Assembly (NCBI RefSeq): GCF_900176595.1
Contig: NZ_LT838813.1
Coordinates: forward strand, 2,184,001-2,248,000
Source: Aquiflexum balticum DSM 16537
GTDB lineage: Bacteria; Bacteroidota; Bacteroidia; Cytophagales; Cyclobacteriaceae
Direction of reading: 5' to 3'
DNA: 64,000 nucleotides
A program made the position numbers and the translations under genes. Positions within the stretch are counted from its first letter, which is position 1. Each line of letters begins with the position of its first letter. Below, piece after piece: positions 62,391-64,000 of this stretch. The notes below the pieces were generated by a model. It made no database searches and was not told the origin of the DNA. It worked only from the letters and a program-made list of their open reading frames with translations.

Positions 62391-63089
62391 ATGGAAGACT
62401 ATTCATCAATCAAGATTTCCCAATTGGCAGAAGAGGATCGGCCTCGGGAGAAACTCCTGCTCAAAGGTAAATCCGTTTTGTCGGATGCGGAACTGATTGC
62501 CATACTGATAGGTTCAGGGACCAAATACCTGAGCGCGGTGGATTTGGCCAGGTATATCCTCTCGAAAGTCAATAATGATCTGGGAGAGCTGGCAAAAATG
62601 AGCATTAACGACCTGAAAAAATTCAAAGGCATAGGGGAAGCTAAGGCCATCAGTATCGTAGCCGGACTGGAGTTGGGCAGAAGAAGGAAACTGATCACCG
62701 AACTGGTCAAAAGACCAAGGATCATCTCCTCAGGGGATGTGTTCCATCTGATGAGGTCTGAATTGATAGATGAACCGATTGAGCATTTTTATATTTTGTT
62801 GCTGAACCGAGCCAACTATGTCCTCAAAAAAATACTGATCAGCAAAGGCGGGACTACCGGAACTGTTGCGGATCCCAAAATCATTTTCAAACATGCCCTG
62901 GACTGCTTGGCATGCTCAATTGTGTTGGTGCACAATCATCCATCCGGAAACCTTAAACCTTCCGACCATGACAAGCACCTGACCAAAAAACTTGTAGATG
63001 CGGGTAAATGTATGGAAGTCCATGTGATAGATCATGTGATTATCACCGATGTTGCCTATTTTAGCTTCGCAGATGAAGGAATATTATAA
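62391..63089 (+). CDS. radC: RadC (JAB/MPN domain) protein
   Basis: A 232-residue RadC-family protein. A helix-hairpin-helix region (INDLKKFKGIGEAKAISIVAGLELGRR) comes first. The JAMM metalloprotease-like domain carries LVHNHPSGNLKPSDHD, with two His and Asp ligands. ATG 62391 is preferred to TTG 62343. The DNA-repair role given in its name is doubtful; metal-dependent hydrolysis is possible. The stop is adjacent to the next start. Confidence 0.93.
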   Translation: MEDYSSIKISQLAEEDRPREKLLLKGKSVLSDAELIAILIGSGTKYLSAVDLARYILSKVNNDLGELAKMSINDLKKFKGIGEAKAISIVAGLELGRRRKLITELVKRPRIISSGDVFHLMRSELIDEPIEHFYILLLNRANYVLKKILISKGGTTGTVADPKIIFKHALDCLACSIVLVHNHPSGNLKPSDHDKHLTKKLVDAGKCMEVHVIDHVIITDVAYFSFADEGIL

Positions 63090-63713
63090 ATGATGAATAC
63101 AAGAAATATTTTGATTATTGGAGTACTTGCCGTAATCACCCTTGCGGTAGTTTATACACTTACTGGAACAGACGATCCGGAAGTTTATATAGAAAAGATC
63201 GAAAAGGAGCGGGAAAGACAGTATAAGTTTATCCGGTTCAATATCGAATCACCCTTGTCCGAGTTGCAGAAGAGGGATTTCAAAGAGCTTGATTTTTATA
63301 CGGTTGACCCTGCATACAAAGTTAGGGCTAAAATGATTCCTGTGGAAGACCGAAAGATGATGGAACTTCCCATGACCGATGGCACGGTCGAGAAATACCT
63401 CAAGCATTCCTTCGCGGAATTTGAACTGGAAGGGCAAACGCATCGGCTATTGTTGCTTCAGTCCATCAAGGAATTGGATAAACGAAATTTCTTCCTGGCT
63501 TTTGCAGATGGGACAAGCGGCGAGGAGACCTACGGCGGAGGCCGCTATATCAACCTCAGACAGGATGGTAAAAACAGCATCACCATAGACTTCAATATGG
63601 CCTATAATCCCTATTGCGCCTACAACCCTGATTTTGCCTGTCCTTTGCCGCCAAAGGAGAATGTGATGGAGATAGCGATAAGGGCAGGGGAAAAGGATTA
63701 TAAGAAGGACTAG
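63090..63713 (+). CDS. DUF1684 membrane-anchored or secreted protein
   Basis: A 207-residue protein with an N-terminal hydrophobic anchor (ILIIGVLAVITLAVVYTL) and a DUF1684 beta-rich domain. The domain has RQYKFIRFNIESPLSELQKR, GEETYGGGRYINL, and the Cys-containing YNPYCAYNPDFACPLPP motif typical of the family. ATG 63090 starts immediately after the radC TAA, so the genes are coupled. Function is unknown. Confidence 0.9.
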   Translation: MMNTRNILIIGVLAVITLAVVYTLTGTDDPEVYIEKIEKERERQYKFIRFNIESPLSELQKRDFKELDFYTVDPAYKVRAKMIPVEDRKMMELPMTDGTVEKYLKHSFAEFELEGQTHRLLLLQSIKELDKRNFFLAFADGTSGEETYGGGRYINLRQDGKNSITIDFNMAYNPYCAYNPDFACPLPPKENVMEIAIRAGEKDYKKD

Positions 63714-63715
63714 TC

Positions 63716-63746
63716 GACCTTTGGGGTTTTCAAAACCCTGAAGGTC
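63716..63746. terminator. Imperfect hairpin after the DUF1684 gene
   Basis: GACCTTTGGGGTTTT pairs, with two mismatches, with AAAACCCTGAAGGTC, followed by TTTC. It is placed like a terminator but also resembles the palindromic element in the rpsB-tsf gap. Confidence 0.5.
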
Positions 63747-63765
63747 TTTCTTTGGAAAAAGAGCC

Positions 63766-63981
63766 AAGAATCAAGACTGGATGTTACCTACATTTAAGCT
63801 TCCACAATTTAGGAAGGTTTAGAAACCCAAAAGACTTCACCTTGTCATGTCGACGGCAGGAGACATCTAATTACTTAGGGGAACAATAAAATCAAGAACA
63901 AAGACTGGACGATACCTACATTGAAGCTTTCACAATTTTGGAAGGTATAGAAACCCTAAAGACTTCACCTTGTCATGTCGA
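63766..63981. repeat. Two ~88-bp direct repeats with a 128-bp period
   Basis: Copies at 63766-63853 and 63894-63981 differ in roughly 10 positions, for example AAGACTGGATGTTACC versus AAGACTGGACGATACC. Both end CACCTTGTCATGTCGA. The window ends inside the next palindromic segment (ATCCCGACAACTGTACGGGA). No gene is seen here. Confidence 0.7.
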
Positions 63982-64000
63982 TCCCGACAACTGTACGGGA

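Overview
The window looks like a chromosomal segment of a Bacteroidota bacterium, most likely order Cytophagales and close to Cyclobacteriaceae. This rests on three things: secreted proteins with type IX secretion (T9SS) C-terminal sorting tails, promoters of the Bacteroidota -33 TTTG / -7 TAnnTTTG type before rplM and rpsT, and DUF349, DUF2795, DUF4230 and DUF5009 proteins. The family-level placement is inference. I see no rRNA, tRNA, transposase, phage gene or CRISPR array.

Layout. 1-5.7 kb: a minus-strand Hpt / LytTR regulator / TPR-protein operon, then two tandem copies of a small secreted protein and a lipoprotein subtilase. The two copies and the subtilase gene share a 45-bp upstream element. 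5.8-24.1 kb: a carbohydrate-utilisation region. A minus-strand sulfatase, sugar epimerase and ThuA protein stand opposite a plus-strand run of a 1702-residue GH81 beta-1,3-glucanase, a GH78 rhamnosidase-like enzyme, a DUF1593 protein, a DUF5009 membrane acyltransferase, two esterases and two small membrane proteins. There is no SusC/SusD pair. 24.3-32.2 kb: a 1972-residue T9SS-exported protease-like protein carrying a hexapeptide RTLING array, and a lipoprotein M48 metalloprotease. 33.4-37.3 kb: a second small carbohydrate operon (DUF5009, GH20-like, sulfatase).

37.3-41 kb: the housekeeping operon rplM-rpsI-rpsB-tsf and an RluA-type pseudouridine synthase. 41.1-46.7 kb: a damaged rlpA, a HipA-like kinase / DUF3037 pair, and a PhoB/PhoR-type two-component system. 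Between DUF3037 and the histidine kinase lies a ~2-kb insertion. It is flanked by ~290-bp direct repeats about 85% identical, each carrying the DUF3037/kinase junction. The insertion holds an outer-membrane barrel protein and a T9SS-tailed, papain-like protein split by a frameshift. 46.8-64 kb: mainly core genes (DUF3108, recA, MacB-type permease, queA, ispD, a LiaF/LytS/LytTR envelope-sensing operon, DUF2795, DUF349, ettA, an aminotransferase, a phospholipase-C-like protein, rpsT, radC, DUF1684). Several gaps here hold palindromic or tandem extragenic repeats.

How the genes fit together. The two sugar regions suggest scavenging of algal or plant-type, partly sulfated and acetylated polysaccharides: laminarin-like glucan, rhamnose-containing and hexosamine-containing glycans. 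The T9SS-exported and lipoprotein enzymes would work at or outside the outer membrane. The features most worth a second look are the RTLING array, the insertion at the kinase junction, the HipA-like/DUF3037 pair, and the shared element at the left end.
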